The notes below the pieces were generated by a model. The model saw only the letters and a list, made by a program, of their open reading frames with translations. It ran no database searches and was not told the DNA's origin. From NCBI GenBank assembly GCA_022385755.1, contig MU278363.1, forward strand, positions 126,661 to 190,660: a DNA stretch of 64,000 bases, in the 5' to 3' direction. The DNA comes from Trametopsis cervina. Its lineage: Eukaryota > Basidiomycota > Agaricomycetes > Polyporales > Irpicaceae. The stretch's first letter is position 1; every line of letters starts with the position of its first letter. This document shows, piece by piece, positions 10,614-22,488 of this stretch. The position numbers and the translations under genes were made by a program.

Positions 10614-11888
10614 ACTCTACTGCGGAATATAGATCCTTGATTCACTTCGCCGACCGGAGGCTGTGCTGCTGCTCGTGCCCATCCACTGGTTCGCATACTG
10701 CTTCGAAGGCACGCTCGTCATTTACAAATCCTGCGCGTCCTTGGGTGCCTTGTCACGCGTTGGTAGAAGTGGAAAGTTTCATGATTTGTACTCATATGAT
10801 ATGCCAGTTCGTTTTACCAGTAAACGTCGAGGTGCGAAATAACCCCACTTGGCTACTCTGAGTTGGTCTATTAATCGCAACTTCGCAGCCGTCTGATCAC
10901 AATACAGCGCTGTCAGACGAACTTGAGGTCCAGCCAACAGTAGCCGACCCATGCAGAAGTACGTCCCCACAACGCACGTACAGTATACGTTTATGCGCGC
11001 GGAGTTGTGTGCTGTTTCCGGTTACATAACTAGAACTAGCCTGCTTCATGCGTCCGTGGAAGCCCCGATGCAGTTTTGTTTGTGAATCTACGCGCGAAGT
11101 GGCGGAAATCTGGTTCCCGTCCATCGAGATAAGCTAAGAACGATTATGCGTATGTGGCGTACCCTCAGCTCGCCTACGCTTTACTTCTACTGATTGAAGT
11201 TACTGTATATCCCCAGCACGACGTAGACTTGATCCTAGAAGCAACAAGACCATACAGTATTGCGGTTTCCGTGCGGGCACGGAGGATTTAGGATGTTCGC
11301 ATGCCCTCGGTTTCTCCTGGGGCTGTCCGCGTGCCACTCTGGGTAATTTATGCAGGACACGGCGAGTCTCTGCTTACTATATTCCCAAGAGAGCTTAGTC
11401 GTAATATACATACCGGGAGACCAAGTGTTGGTCGCCGAACCGCTCAACGTAGCAGAGGGGAGCGTATTGATAATACACTCGGCGTGCGGGCACCTTCGGG
11501 CCTCTTAAAAGTAAGTGCACCTTTTCGTCACATGCTTGCTACGTTCAGGGGTTTTACGCTAATCTGAGATTCTCAGTGCTGGTTGCGCGTGTGTTTTGGC
11601 TGCTTTTCGGGCATTCTCGAACTTACCGCCAGCACCAGAACTTCGGCTGTACGCTAGCGTACGCACGAAGAGAGCCTCGTTGCAGAGGTTCATCTACACG
11701 AGGACCCGCTGTTGGTCTAGATATTGTCAGGTAGAAATCGTTCTTGGTATTCTGACGCGCCCCTTCGACTGGTATAGGGGTTATCTGGATGCGTTATAAA
11801 CTCGCTGTCGGGCATCGACTTGGGACTTCGGAATTTCATCGAGTCTCCCCTCCCCCTAAAACATCAAGAGCACTTGACCCAGCTTCCA
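10614..11888. other. Intergenic 5' of the hydrolase array
   Basis: A stretch of 1.3 kb without a recognisable gene. Several open frames exist on the plus strand (for example near 11400-11500), but none forms a coherent exon chain. A decayed gene fragment is possible but cannot be shown. Confidence 0.45.
11794..11800 (+). promoter_or_regulatory. TATA box, hydrolase copy A
   Basis: TTATAAA lies about 90 nt upstream of the start codon of the first array gene. Similar TATAA elements lie at 95-120 nt before the other three copies. Confidence 0.5.
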
Positions 11889-13116
11889 ATGCCGTCCGTA
11901 GTAGTAAACGAAGAGAAGGGAACTTTCCTCAGTTACGCTGACTCTGGCGTCCCCGGTAACTCCACGGACTACACTACCGTGTTCCTCATACAAGGCTATT
12001 TGTGGCATGCCGGTACGTACGCGTACGTTTGTTATTTGTAGTAAAATCTGCTGATGCCTTGCATATGTCAAGGCCTCTTCCGTCCCATGTTTCCTTATGC
12101 TGAACTGCATAATCTCCGTCTCATTGCAGTCAATACGCGAGAATACGATGGTTCTTCCCCGTTCACAGACTCGGAGCTGTCTCTCCTAATGGGCGACGAG
12201 GAGGACCAAGAGATTATGCTGTTTGCGCAAGCCGAGGAAATTGCGCGTTTTATTGCCCATTTCATCACCCACGAAAATATCCCTCCACTCACCGAAGCTA
12301 ACGGTATCAGGACCGGAGGCGTCGCCATCTCGTCATGGTCTACCGCCTCGGGGCTGCCCCTGGCGTTACTCGCAAATCTGGGGAAATTAGACAGCTCACT
12401 TTCTGCAACATTGGAACGACACATGCGGACTATCATCCTTGACGGTATGTATATGTCTTATTTCGAGTGATGGTAGCGAACTCAATGTTGCTCAGATCCG
12501 CCGAGTGTCATGTATGGCATTCCGGAGCCATCTGGGGCATATCATCCCTTAAAGGACGTCACCCTCGCCCCTGACCAAGCGCACACTGCTTTCCTCGACT
12601 TTGTGTGTTCGTACTACGAGGACTACCCCAACCTCGAGTCTGTCACCGCGGACAGCGTGCGAAACCGCAGAACTATGCCCGAGTTATGCTCGGATACAAA
12701 ATGGGCGGCAACAACACACAGTCCGGAGGAACTCGAAAAGTACACAGACCCTGTAGCTGGTGCGCGTCTAGGTCCAGGATTCGTCGACTGGGGAGTATAC
12801 GCGGAGAATGTCTGGCGAGCGCTCTTGAGCACGCAGGGCCATTGGAAGAACGTGAATCTTGTGGCGTTTTGGGGTTCCAAGAGTATGTGGCCGACCCCGT
12901 GGGGCGCAAGTCAGATGGTCGAACGGCTGAAGGCGTCGCCTCGAGACGGAGAGGTGCGAAGGGAAGTCAGGTTTGTCAGAAAGAACAATGCAAACCACTT
13001 CGTGCGTATCCTGCGTTCACTACCATGATTCCCTGTGTAGCTGATTGTCGGGTGTGTAGTTCCACTATGAGCATCCTGATGTTGCGGTACAGCTGATTAG
13101 AGAAAATTTGAGATAA
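11889..13116 (+). CDS. Alpha/beta-hydrolase, tandem copy A (diverged oxyanion motifs)
   Basis: Exons 11889-12012, 12073-12444, 12496-13001 and 13060-13116 give 352 aa. It belongs to an alpha/beta-hydrolase family with no recognised substrate. The N-terminal strands include DYTTVFLIQGYLWH; the oxyanion His-Gly is Gln35-Gly36 here. The nucleophile elbow reads SSWSTAS, with Ser about residue 131; the Gly two residues after Ser is Ala. The split codon between exons 2 and 3 encodes Asp166 of a DPP motif after strand beta6, a candidate catalytic acid. The canonical acid position (WGxxD) reads WGSKS. The catalytic His is in NANHF (His333). There is no signal peptide, so it is probably cytosolic. With two motif changes it may have altered or lost catalysis. 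Confidence 0.8.
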
Positions 13117-14673
13117 TGTATTCCCCCCACCGCGATGAGGGGTGACTGCAGACCCCGCACCACTATGGGGCCTGGACGTATATTTCTACACGCTTTCCCT
13201 ATTTACCATTCCCCCCGACAGCACCCTTCTGGTTATATGTCGACTTATACCCGAGGAATGTTCACTCTTGATAATACCCATATCTCCTGCAGTTCGTGTT
13301 CCAAGCTTTCCTACCCCAATGGTGAGTGCTTGTATCGAAATTTTACCATGCCGATGTTCTGGGTCTCTCAGCACAGCCCCGGGGACACAAGAAGCCTCGC
13401 TTCAGTCGCGACATCGCATATTCTGGAGCATCACATCACACGTACTTATATCGGAAATCCTGTCAAAACATCCCGTTGCTTCTTGCGACCGCCAAGTTCC
13501 CGGAGATATCTACCTCCCTAGTCCCACTCAGCATCCGTCCTCTTGCACTTGGCGACCCTAGAGTTGTCTCTCCACAATGAAAGCTGTTTTCCTTCGGCAG
13601 CTGACAGGGTAGGTACGCAACTCGCTCTCACGTTGTTCACCCTCAGGGACGCGTCCATGCTGGTAAGATGCTCGTGCTGCCTATCCTTGGGACGCCTTTC
13701 ACGATCGTTATCTGAATAACACTTGCTGAACGTTACATTACTTTTCCAGTCTCTTCCTCCGGTTTCATGTGACAACAGCCCCAACCAAAGGTGAAGGCAG
13801 GTGAGGTGGTCCGGCCGACGCCCGATGAAATCCTTCAGGGCCCAGAGCATTTCGTACGTGTTAGTACGTTTTCTGTTTGTGCTTACCGTCGTATTTACGC
13901 TGTGGCTCGCAGGTTTATTGATCGCGGTGCTTGTGGCGCATAAAACTCAATGCCTCGAGCACGTCAGGCGCGCTCATGTCTGCCCCCAAAATGCGGGATT
14001 GTCGAGTTGCAGCCCTATGGATTCGACTATCATTCGGCATCCCGTTGGCCGTACGTACGTCTCGGTGCATTGTTGGTGCGCAGGTGTGCCATGTTCAGGC
14101 TGTTGGCTACCACTATCTGAAGCTTCTGCCCGCTGTTTTCAGCGAACTGAACGTTTCAAGCGTTCAGAACTTGAAGGACCTAGCCCTATCGATCTGTCGC
14201 ACTGACAGCAAACTCAGACCCACATCGAGTGCCTGTTAAAGTTGGCCCTTAGCCTCGGTTCTGCCAACATGCGCGGCCACGTGAGATAAGCAAGACCGCG
14301 CTACACCCCTGTACGCGAGATGCTGGTGATTTTGTGCGAGCTACGCATACCACTTTCTTCCTTTCTGCACGACACCAGAGCTGTGAGCGCAAACAGCGAC
14401 TTGCTCCAGTACTCACGAATGTTCGCTGGCTGCGTTCGCGTCGGATGTGACGCAGTCGAGGGGTGCGACGCTCGGGTGATGTGATATGTTCAGTACCCGA
14501 CGATCTCATCGATCCACGCATGTGGCAAAGCCCATTTAGTCCAAATTAGTTCGTCACATCCCCTGGTGGAATGGATTATAAAGGCAAAGTCAACTTTGCC
14601 CCGAGGTTATAGTTTCTAATTTCCGCGCAATCGTCTTTCCAACTCTAACAACGACAACCAGCATCCGACAAAC
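13117..14673. other. Spacer between hydrolase copies A and B
   Basis: This 1.56-kb spacer has no intact gene that I recognise. Between about 13780 and 14230 there are adjacent open segments in the plus direction, for example EVVRPTPDEILQGPEHF and SELNVSSVQNLKDLALSIC. They could be remnants of a decayed gene, perhaps of F-box/LRR type, but no continuous reading can be made. Confidence 0.35.
14577..14582 (+). promoter_or_regulatory. TATA box, hydrolase copy B
   Basis: TATAAA lies 97 nt upstream of the ATG at 14674. Confidence 0.55.
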
Positions 14674-15865
14674 ATGCCGCTGGTCACCGTTAATGATCAA
14701 GGAGTTGCTCTTGCCTACGAGGATACTGGCGCACCTCGAAATTCGGATGATTACACTACGGTATTCTTGCTCCACCCTTACCTATGGCACGGTGGTACGT
14801 GGTGTTGTTCGTGTAGTCCCGTTAGTTCTGAATATCCTCTAACAGGCATCTTTCGACGAATGTTCCCTTATGCTGCTTCTAACAACCTTCGTCTCATCGC
14901 GATACACTCGCGCGAATACTGTGGCTCCACACCATTTCTGGAACAGGAACTCGAGCTGCTACATTCCTCCGATCTAGAGGACCAGGCGAACTACGTATCC
15001 AGTCAAGCCATTGATATCGCTCGTCTGATTGCTCATTGCATCAAACACGATAATTTGCCTCCGCCTACTGAGTCCCAGGGCGTCAGGTCTGGGGGCGTTT
15101 GCTTGTTCGCATGGTCGGCCGGCAGCGCAGTGTCGCTAGCCCTTCTGGCTAATTTGACAAAACTGGAGGAATCGATTTACACGTTATTAGACCGCTACAT
15201 TACAACGATTATCTTGCATGGTACGTCTCTTACGGTTGGATGTCATATGCCGACAGCTGATCGCATCGCTAGACCCCCCTGGCTACTCGTACGGTATATC
15301 CGAGCCAGCGAAAGTATACCACCCCCTTAAGGACCTCACCCTTTCTCTTGAACAAATGCAAGCCGCCATGGTGACTTGGATTCTCACATACTTCGAGCCC
15401 TTCGCAGACCTAGCGCTGGTCACTCCGCCGAATATAAAAGCGCGCAAATCAGTGTCGATGACAACTATGACACCGCAAGACATTGCTGAAACAACATCCA
15501 AAGAAGCAGCACGACGCATCGGGCCCGGGCTCGTGAACTACGAAGTCTTCGCTGAGAACCTTCGCCTAGCGCTCTTCGATACGAAAGGCGCCTGGCAGAA
15601 CGTGAAGGTGATTGCCGCGTGGGGAAACATGAGTATGTGGTCTGTTCCGTGGGCGGCCAGGAAACTGGCGGACCGGCTGGATGAGCCAGCCCAGCCAGGA
15701 GAGCAGCGGAGAGACGTACAGATTGTGCGGCTGGATAATGCGAACCACTTTGTGAGTATTTATACGTCTTTGCCCTCCGCGCCCGGCACTGATGCGTATG
15801 TTCAAAAGTTTCAACACGATCACCCGGAACAGATGATTCGTTTTATTGTAGAACACATACACTGA
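14674..15865 (+). CDS. Alpha/beta-hydrolase, tandem copy B
   Basis: Exons 14674-14794, 14846-15220, 15273-15751 and 15809-15865 give 343 aa. The exon 4 boundary was chosen because the other copies splice at the same HF codon; an unspliced in-frame reading (54 nt) is also open. Motifs: VFLLHPYLWHGG, with Pro in place of the oxyanion Gly; nucleophile elbow FAWSAGS; Asp166 in DPP with its codon split G|AC by intron 2; AAWGNMSMW at the usual acid site, Ser where Asp is typical; terminal NANHF with His324. Fold and family are clear, substrate unknown. No signal peptide. Confidence 0.83.
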
Positions 15866-17254
15866 TACCATTTCAATGATCTTTTGATGACGACTCTACC
15901 GACGTCGAGCCTCCCTTGCCACACGATCATTTTCACTTGCCTCGTGAACAAGCTTCCCGATCGGATTGGTAGGTGGCTGGATCACTATTGCGATTGACCC
16001 ACACCTCAGGCGCCTTACACTGCTAACGTTCTCAGCATTGGGGTGCAGCAGCCTCTGCCAACCGCTCCCAGTGGCGGTCTGAACCAGGATTTCAAGAGCA
16101 GGATCTCGCTGGGATAGCAACAGGACACACCTTTATCTGGTCGGAAGATATGGGGTGCAGTCTGAACCCTGCTGCCTTTCGTGGTGGACCCCACTGTGTT
16201 CCAGATCGAGATTTGAGAGTCAGTACCATTCACTCTATACATGGAACCCTTCAGCTGCTGAATTTGTTTTCCCAGGACTCAAGGCGGACTACGAAAGATA
16301 ATTCAAGTAGAACGAACTCGAGTAGAACAATTGATGGAAATCCCGATATAGTGACATATTCATTAACCGGGTACAGTCTGGACAGAATAGTGGGTATCGC
16401 TCACTCACGCTAGAATAGTAATTCACAGGCTCGAGGACCTAGACCACTGCATGCTTATTGAGATAAGTGCCAACCATTGCTTGGTACGTGTTCTGTCATG
16501 TTACACCCGGCGGCCAGACGAGCTCAAGTTTGCTTCATAGCCAGCACCCTACGTCGCCAGCTACGGCGTCATGTAACGATCCTTCACTGGCAGAAAGTCA
16601 GTGTGTTATTGGCCGCGTCCCCACATCTTCTGCTTTTCCTGGTAATCTGTCATCACTTTTCGACTATAGTACTGAAAATCATTGTGAGCCCGAACGGGTG
16701 GTAAGTACGTACCGCGAAGGTGGTGAATGATGCGCAAGTGGCTAAATAACGATGTGAATCCGACAACACGGCGTTAGACGCACCAAGTGAAACGCTAGCT
16801 GCGGCGGAGATGCCTCGCTGTGCTTTGGCTGCTCACGCGCCGACAGTGCCCCTGCCGTCTGGGACCTTTGGCGGGCCGCCGCGCTGGTTGCTTCACAGGC
16901 CATTTACAATGAAGGAGACGCAAATTGAGCGCGTTGCTCTAAATTCAAGGCTTGCAATGCAGCCCAGCGAGCGGCCCCCGGTCATGGGAGCAAGGAGCTT
17001 ATGCCGGCATGTGGCAAGTATATTGTGTTGAATTCGTTCTGATTCACATCTGATTTAATTGGGGTGGTTCAATTTCGGGAACGTCACTGTTGTTGAGGCC
17101 ATATGCGCGTCTCATGATTTGGCCTTACGACAAGATTCGAACGAGATACAGATATAAAGATGCCCAGCGTGCCTAGATCAACCTTTTGTACGTCGCCCGC
17201 CTTCTTCACCCGCCACTGTGACGAACTCCAGTAATCATCCTACTATCCTAGGTT
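15866..17254. other. Spacer between hydrolase copies B and C
   Basis: 1.4 kb without a recognisable gene or an obvious hydrolase relic. The right end holds the copy C promoter. Confidence 0.45.
17153..17158 (+). promoter_or_regulatory. TATA box, hydrolase copy C
   Basis: TATAAA lies 102 nt upstream of the ATG at 17255. Confidence 0.55.
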
Positions 17255-18507
17255 ATGCCCACCATTTCCATTGATGAACACGGAACGTCTGTATACTATG
17301 TGGATTCCGGTGCACCTCCAGGGTCTACGGACTACACAACCCTCATCATGTACCATGGATATGTAGTGCATGCACGTGAGTGTCTTTCTTGAATACCACT
17401 GTACGTCAGAGGCTAATAATATTCACTATCGCGGTAGACATCTTCCGACGCATGTTCCCACATGCGGCCGCACACAATCTACGCATTATTGCACCGAACA
17501 TGCGGGAATACCCGGGGTCGTCGCAACTAAGTGACAGTCAACTCGCCTGCTTCCACTCCGCAGACGAGGAGGAGCAAGAGACCGTTATTGTCGAGCTTGG
17601 AAAAGATGCTGCATTGTTCGCTGCGCGTGTCACTCTGCAAGAGAACCTACCTCTTCCTGCAAAAGTTGGTGGCGTGAAGGCGGGAGGGGTATGTCTAGTA
17701 AGCTGGTCCGCTGGCGGAGCGACCCTCATGGCCTTGCTCTCTTACCTACCCACATTTGACGAGCTGACACGGGCAACATTGGAACGCTATGTCACCACTC
17801 TTGTTGCACATGGTGAGCAACGTCATTGGCCTCGCCCCTGAAAATCACACGTTTGACACACTACCCTCAGATCCTCCATGTCTAGTGCTTGGGATTGCCG
17901 ATCCTCCCAAAACGTACACGCCCGCTCGGGACCTCAAAATCACACCCGACCAACTAAAAGACAGATTCATGCTCTGGGCGTCGACCTTCTTCGAGCCGTT
18001 CGCAGACCTGAACGCAGTCACCGCGGCCTCCGTCGCTACACACAAAGAAATCTCCGATGTCCCAGAACATTCGCCGACGTACGTGCGAATGTCGCCAGAG
18101 GAGGTAGACGACACTACGTTTGGCGGCGTCGCCTCTCGCATCGGGGCAGCTGTCGTGGGCTGGGAAATATCCTGGCGCAATACCTACAACTCGTTGTTCG
18201 ATACCAAGGGCACACTACCGGGAATACCCATCTATGTTTTATGGGGTGCAATGAGCCCGTGGAACGTTCCATGGAGCGCGAGGTTCATATCAGACGTCGC
18301 CGAGAAACCAGCTCCACCTGGAGAGCAGAGGCGAGAGCTACACATAGAGCGTTTGGAAGGGCTGGCCCACTTCGTAAGTGCCTCATCGTGCTGTCGGATC
18401 TGGTATAGATTAAGGTTGGCTCACGTATCGGATTTTCCTCATCACACTAGGCAAATTGGGATGATCCGGAACGAATGATTCGTATTTTTGCGGACCACAC
18501 AAAATAG
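17255..18507 (+). CDS. Alpha/beta-hydrolase, tandem copy C
   Basis: Exons 17255-17375, 17438-17812, 17871-18373 and 18451-18507 give 351 aa. This copy keeps the standard oxyanion pair in MYHGYVVH and has the elbow VSWSAGG. The Asp of DPP (residue 166) is split by intron 2 as G|AT. The acid site reads VLWGAMSPW, Ser again replacing the usual Asp, and the His is in LAHF (His332). It has the most conventional hydrolase motifs of the array together with copy D, so it is likely catalytically competent. Substrate unknown; no signal peptide. Confidence 0.83.
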
Positions 18508-19228
18508 TTTTACCAACGGCGGGTAGACCGATACCCTTGATTTTAGAGTTATTATGGAGGAATAGATCTTTATGGGTCATCTGGCTGTTGTGCGTTGGAG
18601 GCTTTTGGGGAGCGTTGTGGGGAAGATGATGCTAACGCGTATGTTTTCAAGTTGTCAGCCATCTAACATTTGTCGTTCACGGCTGTTTGGTAACCGTGTG
18701 AGACTGCCATACGGTTCACGTAACTCTGATTGGGCTAGTGACCGGTCCACACGCCACAGTGAATCAGCTAGCCAGTGCGGGCTTCTCGTGCGTCTTCGTT
18801 GCGTCGGTCACTTCTCAGCGTTCACCCGCCATATGCTTATATAGAATGGGTGTGTCACCACCAGCGCACCGTCAGTGTCGGTAAAACGGCTGATGTAACA
18901 CCTCTGGGTACTGCCCGGCTCACCAAGGGTCGCACCTGGATCCAGGGCCGGTCGTTGCACGGAGTGTTGGCTTTCAAACGACTGGGCAATGTGTTAGTAG
19001 GAAATGCGCCTTAGTGTCATACTGCACAGCCGCCGCCCGCATTCACCTAGGAGGCTGATTTGACTGCTGACAGTTATACATATCCTCAGCCGCCCTTGAA
19101 ATAGCAAGAAGTATAAGAGGTATGAGATGTGCTTAGCTGTACTTACCCCAGTCCACCAACCTGGCCAGCTGACACACCCCACGAAGACACGATAACTCGC
19201 CGTAAACTTTAATCGTTCAATAGATGCG
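18508..19228. other. Spacer between hydrolase copies C and D
   Basis: 0.7 kb, the shortest spacer of the array. No gene seen; the right end contains the copy D promoter. Confidence 0.5.
19112..19117 (+). promoter_or_regulatory. TATA-like element, hydrolase copy D
   Basis: TATAAG lies 117 nt upstream of the ATG at 19229, at a distance similar to the other copies. Confidence 0.4.
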
Positions 19229-20497
19229 ATGCCAATTATACCAGTCAATGAAGACGGCGCCGTACTGTACTATGAAGACTCTGGCACGCCTCTCAATTCA
19301 AAAGACTACCACACGGTCTTCCTAATCCACGGCTTCATATTCCACTCTGGTGGGTGTTGCGTCCTGCTAATTCTCATTCGGGGAGTCGCCGACTCGAACA
19401 AACAAATCTGATACCGTAACACTCTCCACAGCCATCTTCCGACCCCTCTTTGCCCACGCCGCAGCACAGAACCTGCGTTTGATCTCCATCAATGTGCGCG
19501 AATACCCAGGCTCGACACCGCTTTCAGATGAAGAGCTTGCCCGGCTTGTCTCGCGCCACCCACCTGAGGAAGCGAGAGCGCTGGCGGAACAGGGTGTGGA
19601 GATCGCACGGTTCGTGGCCGAGATGATCAAACTCGAGCGGTTCCCTTGTCCGAGCGTCGGCGAGGATGGCAAGAAATCCGGGGGCGTGAGCATACTCGCT
19701 TGGTCGCTTGGGAACATGTATCTGCTGTCCATGCTGGGCAACCTGGCAATGGTGGACAACGACGCGAATGATCTGCTGGAGAAGTATGTCCGGTCGGTGA
19801 TAATCTATGGTACCTAACGCCGTCAGCCATTTTGATACTGTTTGAAGGGACTGACATGTTTTACACAGATCCTCCCTGTCCGGTATACGGCACGCCCGAA
19901 CCACGGGGGGCGTACATAACCTTGGATGACCCATCGGTTCCTCCGGAGCGGATTGTTCACGCCTTCATAGAATGGGTTTCTTCCTACTGGGAACCGTTCG
20001 AAGATCTAGACGCGGTCACCGAGCCAGCAGTCGCACAACAGAAGAATATGGTCAAACTATCATCCGACCCCAAGGTGCGACCATCAAGCACTCGGATGTC
20101 CCAGGCTGAGCTAGAAGCCGTGGTGTATCCTCCCGTCGGAGCGCGTATCGGACATCCTGGACATATCAGCAGGGATGTGGTCGCGGTGAATGCGCGCCGC
20201 TCGCTGTTCGATACCGGCGGTGCCTGGAAACATGTGAAAGCGGTCGTGTTGTGGGGAGACATGAGCTGCGCGTACTGTCCGTGGGGCGCCAAAGTCCTAT
20301 CGGAGCAACTTCTAGTCCCTCCGCAGGACGGCGAGATAAGGAGGGACATTGAGATCGTGCAGCTAAAGAAGGCAAACCATTTCGTAAGTTTGGTCTATGT
20401 CGCCATAGTATTCGGAACGAAGCTCACCGTTTCCCGGCAGTTACACTACGATGAGCCAGAGCGGTTCGTGCAGCTGATGACAGAATGGACGAGATGA
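19229..20497 (+). CDS. Alpha/beta-hydrolase, tandem copy D
   Basis: Exons 19229-19349, 19432-19809, 19869-20383 and 20441-20497 give 356 aa. It has the oxyanion pair VFLIHGFIFH and the elbow LAWSLGN. Asp167 of DPP is interrupted by intron 2 (G|AT). The usual acid site is VLWGDMSCA, and the His is in KANHF (His337). Exon 2 is one codon longer than in copies B and C. The last exon is 57 nt as in all copies. Probably an active serine hydrolase of unknown substrate; no secretion signal. Confidence 0.83.
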
Positions 20498-21194
20498 GCG
20501 GTTGTAGAGACAGAGATGGGATACGTTGCGGTCTACATGTGTTGTACTTATATATATAATATATGTTCTCCTGCGGGTTTGCTGGTATCTGATCCCCCAT
20601 GGTAATCTCCATGTACTGTTAATAGGCTGTTCACGGCCTGTAGTAGGATCAAGAAGCAGGCCTTGAGACTGCGCATTATGGGAAGAAGCTGATTGCCTGC
20701 GAGGTTTGGGTGCCGTTTCCGCAAGCCGAAACTTAATTGTCACGCGACTCTATACGCCAAAGCATGAGCATTTTTCGACCAGAAACCAGTGCTAGCAGGA
20801 CGTACCTTATGCCAGTCTTCCGCCGGACACTATGGTAGAACACCATCCTCAACATGCACATCGTTCCTTACACACGCACAAGGCAAGCATGGAGGCAGCA
20901 AAAATGACCGACGTCTAGAAACACTGGACATTGGTACTTTAGTGCAAAGAGGGTGTCCGCGGAATTATTGATAACATGAGAATGACCTTGTACAGTGCAA
21001 TAAGTAAAAATCAAGTGAAGTTGGTAACACATCGTCCTTCGGGATTTGCTCGCGAGATGGCTTTCAATCCCCTGTCTGTCCGCCCTGTCCACACAGTTCC
21101 CGCATCTTCCGCATGCCGGAGGAATCCCTACTTGAAAGAGACATAGGCTGCTCGCTTGACAAAGTCATATGGCTGCCACGATAGTGATCAAGGT
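20498..21194. other. Convergent intergenic region, array / VTC1
   Basis: 0.7 kb between the 3' ends of hydrolase copy D and VTC1. A short TA-rich tract (TATATATAATATAT) lies near 20549-20562. No gene seen. Confidence 0.5.
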
Positions 21195-21805
21195 TCAAAG
21201 GTCTGGAGTGGCGAAGCGCAGAACAAAGTTGACAATGATAGCGGCTATTTACGTATTCACTCAGTGATCAGGGGGACAGAAACAATATAGAGCACTTACC
21301 GAGCAATGCAATGCAAAGGACAGTCTTGAGGGGTAAACATGAGCGAAGTAGAGATTAACCAAGTGAATGAGACTTACAGGGCCGACCCTGTCATCATACG
21401 GTCCACGACCTCCTGTGCGTATCGACGCAGCTCTCCAGTGGTATGTCCAAAGAGCATATACCATCACAGCAATAGCTGGACAAGATATTAGAATGTATGA
21501 GCTCTTCTGCGTTCACGAGCAGGGCGAAGCAACTAGCACTTACCGACAACCGAAAACATCGCAGCACTTATTTTGCCAACCTATGACGCCTCGAAATCAG
21601 CAAACGAGTACGGAAAGGGACTTGAATACGACCGCACCTTGTCACCAAAATTCAACAAGCCAACTGCCAAGCCTCCGAGCACGACTGTAAAATGTAGCCA
21701 TGACAAGAATGTACGTTCGTTTGCAAACGAAACTTTCGGTTCGACCTTGACAGGGAGCGCAATGCGCTTAGCCGCTGTTCGCTGCAGCAGAGGCTGGGTC
21801 GACAT
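21195..21805 (-). CDS. VTC1: Vacuolar transporter chaperone subunit Vtc1
   Basis: Five exons (21805-21638, 21580-21544, 21475-21378, 21324-21300, 21244-21195) total 378 nt, giving 125 aa, the normal size of Vtc1. Vtc1 is the small three-helix membrane subunit of the VTC polyphosphate polymerase of the vacuole. The DUF202/VTC1 region shows [19 protein letters not shown], a hydrophobic [14 protein letters not shown], then [20 protein letters not shown], and YHWRAASIR...YDDRVGP before the last membrane helix. All conserved basic residues for binding the polyphosphate path appear present. Confidence 0.93.
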
Positions 21806-22488
21806 CCGAAGGAAATTTTTAGTCTAGGAGGAGGTCGTTGGTGGGAAATTACAGAGGAGGCATAGGAGTGATGTAGTTATAACACAGCGGAACCAAGACC
21901 GGATCCAAATATGGAAGGTGAGCGCGACGAACGTGCGCAAGTTCACTGGCTGAGAAGTGCTGCTCCCGGCTGTGGTGGAGGACTCTGCCGTACACACCAC
22001 CTTCGTGTGCTTGCCGGCACTTGTTGTGCATGCAGGATATGTCGTTACTCTGGAGCATATCTACGAAAACGACCACGACGAGGACGAAGGTGAATGCAAT
22101 GGAGCCGCTTGTGATTTTCCCTCCGAGCTCGGCATATCCCAGAGCTTCAGCCACGTGGCAGGCCAAACAACGCGTCAATAACGCGTTGCGTCTCTCCAGA
22201 AACGCTCACCAATTCTGTCACTTACCACCATCTCTTTATGATCTCGGGCTCCAATATGTTAGAAGAAAAGACGGATAATGAAGCACACTGTACTCCCCGA
22301 GATAGCGCCGTCTTGAATAAGCAAACGGAACCCAGGTAAGATGGTTATATGCGCTGACCAAAGACAGATTTTTTACCTTTCCTCTATGTAGCACCGATAA
22401 TAAGGTGACGGGCGATAGCAGCGACTCAGTAATATATCCCTTCGAGTTTGTACTTGCGAGAAAGTCTCATATCTTGCTTTCACTACAG
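21806..22488. other. Intergenic with short hydrophobic minus-strand fragments
   Basis: The minus strand near 22060-22160 reads GGKITSGSIAFTFVLVVVV, and near 22270-22320 IQDGAISGSTVCFIIRLFF, both membrane-like. They cannot be joined into a convincing gene. They may be remnants of a membrane protein gene, or chance. The right part likely contains the promoter and first exon(s) of the next gene. Confidence 0.3.

Noticed and set aside
17130..17145. GATTCGAAC, resembling a tRNA T-loop on the minus strand
   Set aside because: The flanking bases do not form a T stem and no acceptor or anticodon arm is present.
21849..22330. Hydrophobic minus-strand fragments considered as a DUF6533-like membrane protein
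   Set aside because: Only two hydrophobic pieces are visible and no in-phase splice joins connect them.
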